In this document: in pieces, positions 63,508 through 64,000 of the stretch
Layout of the letters: the number at the start of each line of letters is the position of its first letter
How positions within the stretch are numbered: the stretch's first letter is position 1
Assembly (NCBI RefSeq): GCF_003970925.1
Contig: NZ_RWJF01000001.1
Coordinates: forward strand, 1,668,501 to 1,732,500
DNA: 64,000 bases
Reading direction: 5' to 3'
Origin: Sphingomonas ginkgonis
GTDB lineage: Bacteria; Pseudomonadota; Alphaproteobacteria; Sphingomonadales; Sphingomonadaceae
The notes under the pieces: generated by a model
The model's database searches: none
What the model saw: the letters and a program-made list of their open reading frames with translations, nothing else
What the model was told of the DNA's origin: nothing
Translations under genes and position numbers: made by a program

Positions 63508-64000
63508 ATGACCATCCGGAACATCGTCATCCTGACCGGCGCCGGCATCTCGGCCGAGTCCGGCCTTGCCACCTTCCGCGGGCCCGATGGCTTGTGGGAG
63601 GGGCATCGCGTGGAGGACGTTTGCACGCCTGAGGCCTACGCCCGCGACCCGGCCCTGGTGCACGACTTCTACGATGCGCGACGGGCGAAGCTTGGCACGG
63701 TGGAGCCGAACGCGGCGCACCGGGCGCTGGCGCGGCTCGACGCCGAGTGGTCGGGCGAACTGCTGATCGTCACCCAGAATGTCGACGACCTGCACGAGCG
63801 CGCCGGGGCAACAAGGCTGCTCCACATGCATGGCGAGCTGATGCAGGGCTGGTGCACGGCGTGCGGCGAGCGCTTTCGGTGGGCCGGCCTGATGGGCGAG
63901 GGCGCGGAATGCCCGTCGTGTGGTCGAAAGGGCGCGGTCCGGCCCGACATCGTGTGGTTCGGCGAAATGCCCTACGAGATGGAGCGGATCGACGCGGCGC
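63508..64000 (+). CDS. cobB: NAD-dependent protein deacylase (sirtuin), truncated by the window end
   Basis: The first 164 codons are present; the gene runs off the window. MTIRNIVILTGAGISAESGLATFRGPDGLW is the sirtuin NAD-binding loop; LIVTQNVDDLHERAG and the catalytic His in LLHMHGEL follow. A zinc-binding site is formed by CTACGERF and CPSCGRKG, and VRPDIVWFGEMPYEMERID matches the substrate-binding region of CobB-type deacylases. It should remove acyl groups from lysines, for example of acetyl-CoA synthetase. The start is the ATG at 63508, 104 bases from the divergent lipoprotein gene. Confidence 0.93.
   Translation, partial: MTIRNIVILTGAGISAESGLATFRGPDGLWEGHRVEDVCTPEAYARDPALVHDFYDARRAKLGTVEPNAAHRALARLDAEWSGELLIVTQNVDDLHERAGATRLLHMHGELMQGWCTACGERFRWAGLMGEGAECPSCGRKGAVRPDIVWFGEMPYEMERIDAA

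Noticed and set aside
1..64000. CRISPR arrays, insertion sequences, tRNA or rRNA genes, prophage
   Set aside because: I read all intergenic gaps and saw no repeat-spacer pattern, transposase, cloverleaf-like sequence, ribosomal RNA or phage gene set.

Overview
This window looks like chromosomal DNA of a Sphingomonadales alphaproteobacterium (Sphingomonas-like). The reasons are high GC, a CckA hybrid kinase plus a DivL-type kinase with tyrosine at the phospho-acceptor position, an RcdA/DUF1465 protein, Sphingomonas-style TonB-dependent receptors, candidate EcfG general-stress promoters, and the gene order divL-tsaE-amgK-murU-addB-addA-trxA. The assignment is inferred from gene content and motifs, without a database search. 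I saw no rRNA, tRNA, CRISPR array, insertion sequence or phage.

Layout. (1) 1-8.7 kb: a tightly coupled dTDP-L-rhamnose operon (rfbA-rfbC-rfbB-rfbD) running into a GT4 glycosyltransferase and an AsnB amidotransferase, converging on an ABC exporter; this is a polysaccharide locus. (2) 8.9-13.6 kb: a DksA-like regulator, two divergent YdcH-like small proteins, a DUF1465 protein, an isolated FliF-like protein whose C-terminal half is not FliF, smpB and a DUF2062 membrane protein. (3) 13.7-18.6 kb: an M13 metallopeptidase lipoprotein, CckA and a single-domain response regulator. (4) 18.6-27.5 kb: tyrS, a DOMON-like protein, a NamZ-type DUF1343 protein, a DbpA-type helicase, and a MoxR ATPase/VWA pair separated by a soluble MCP on the other strand. 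(5) 27.8-39.7 kb: a mosaic of single genes (sensor kinase, stress membrane protein, LLM oxidoreductase, Pcm, hydrolase, M2 peptidase, SDR, Prx5, YqgE, LPG-synthase-like flippase) ending with ahcY behind a perfect palindrome. (6) 39.8-47.1 kb: a TonB-dependent receptor broken by a one-base frameshift, a 2OG-Fe(II) hydroxylase and an intact second receptor. (7) 47.5-59.3 kb: divL, tsaE, the cell-wall sugar salvage pair amgK-murU, addB, addA and trxA. (8) 59.3-64 kb: oxyR divergent from ahpC-ahpD, a thioesterase, a PAP2 phosphatase, a repeat-bearing lipoprotein, and the start of a sirtuin gene cut by the window end.

How the genes connect. CckA and DivL are the upstream pair of the alphaproteobacterial CtrA phosphorelay, and RcdA acts at CtrA proteolysis, so three CtrA-pathway inputs lie in one 40-kb stretch. 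NamZ (release of MurNAc) and AmgK-MurU (return of MurNAc to UDP-MurNAc) form a plausible muropeptide-recycling route. OxyR with AhpC/AhpD, the Prx5 protein and thioredoxin form the peroxide defence. No single novel system is evident. The strongest oddities are the FliF chimera, the broken receptor beside the hydroxylase, the MCP between MoxR and VWA genes, the stem-loops between ahpC and ahpD, and the stress-promoter candidates.
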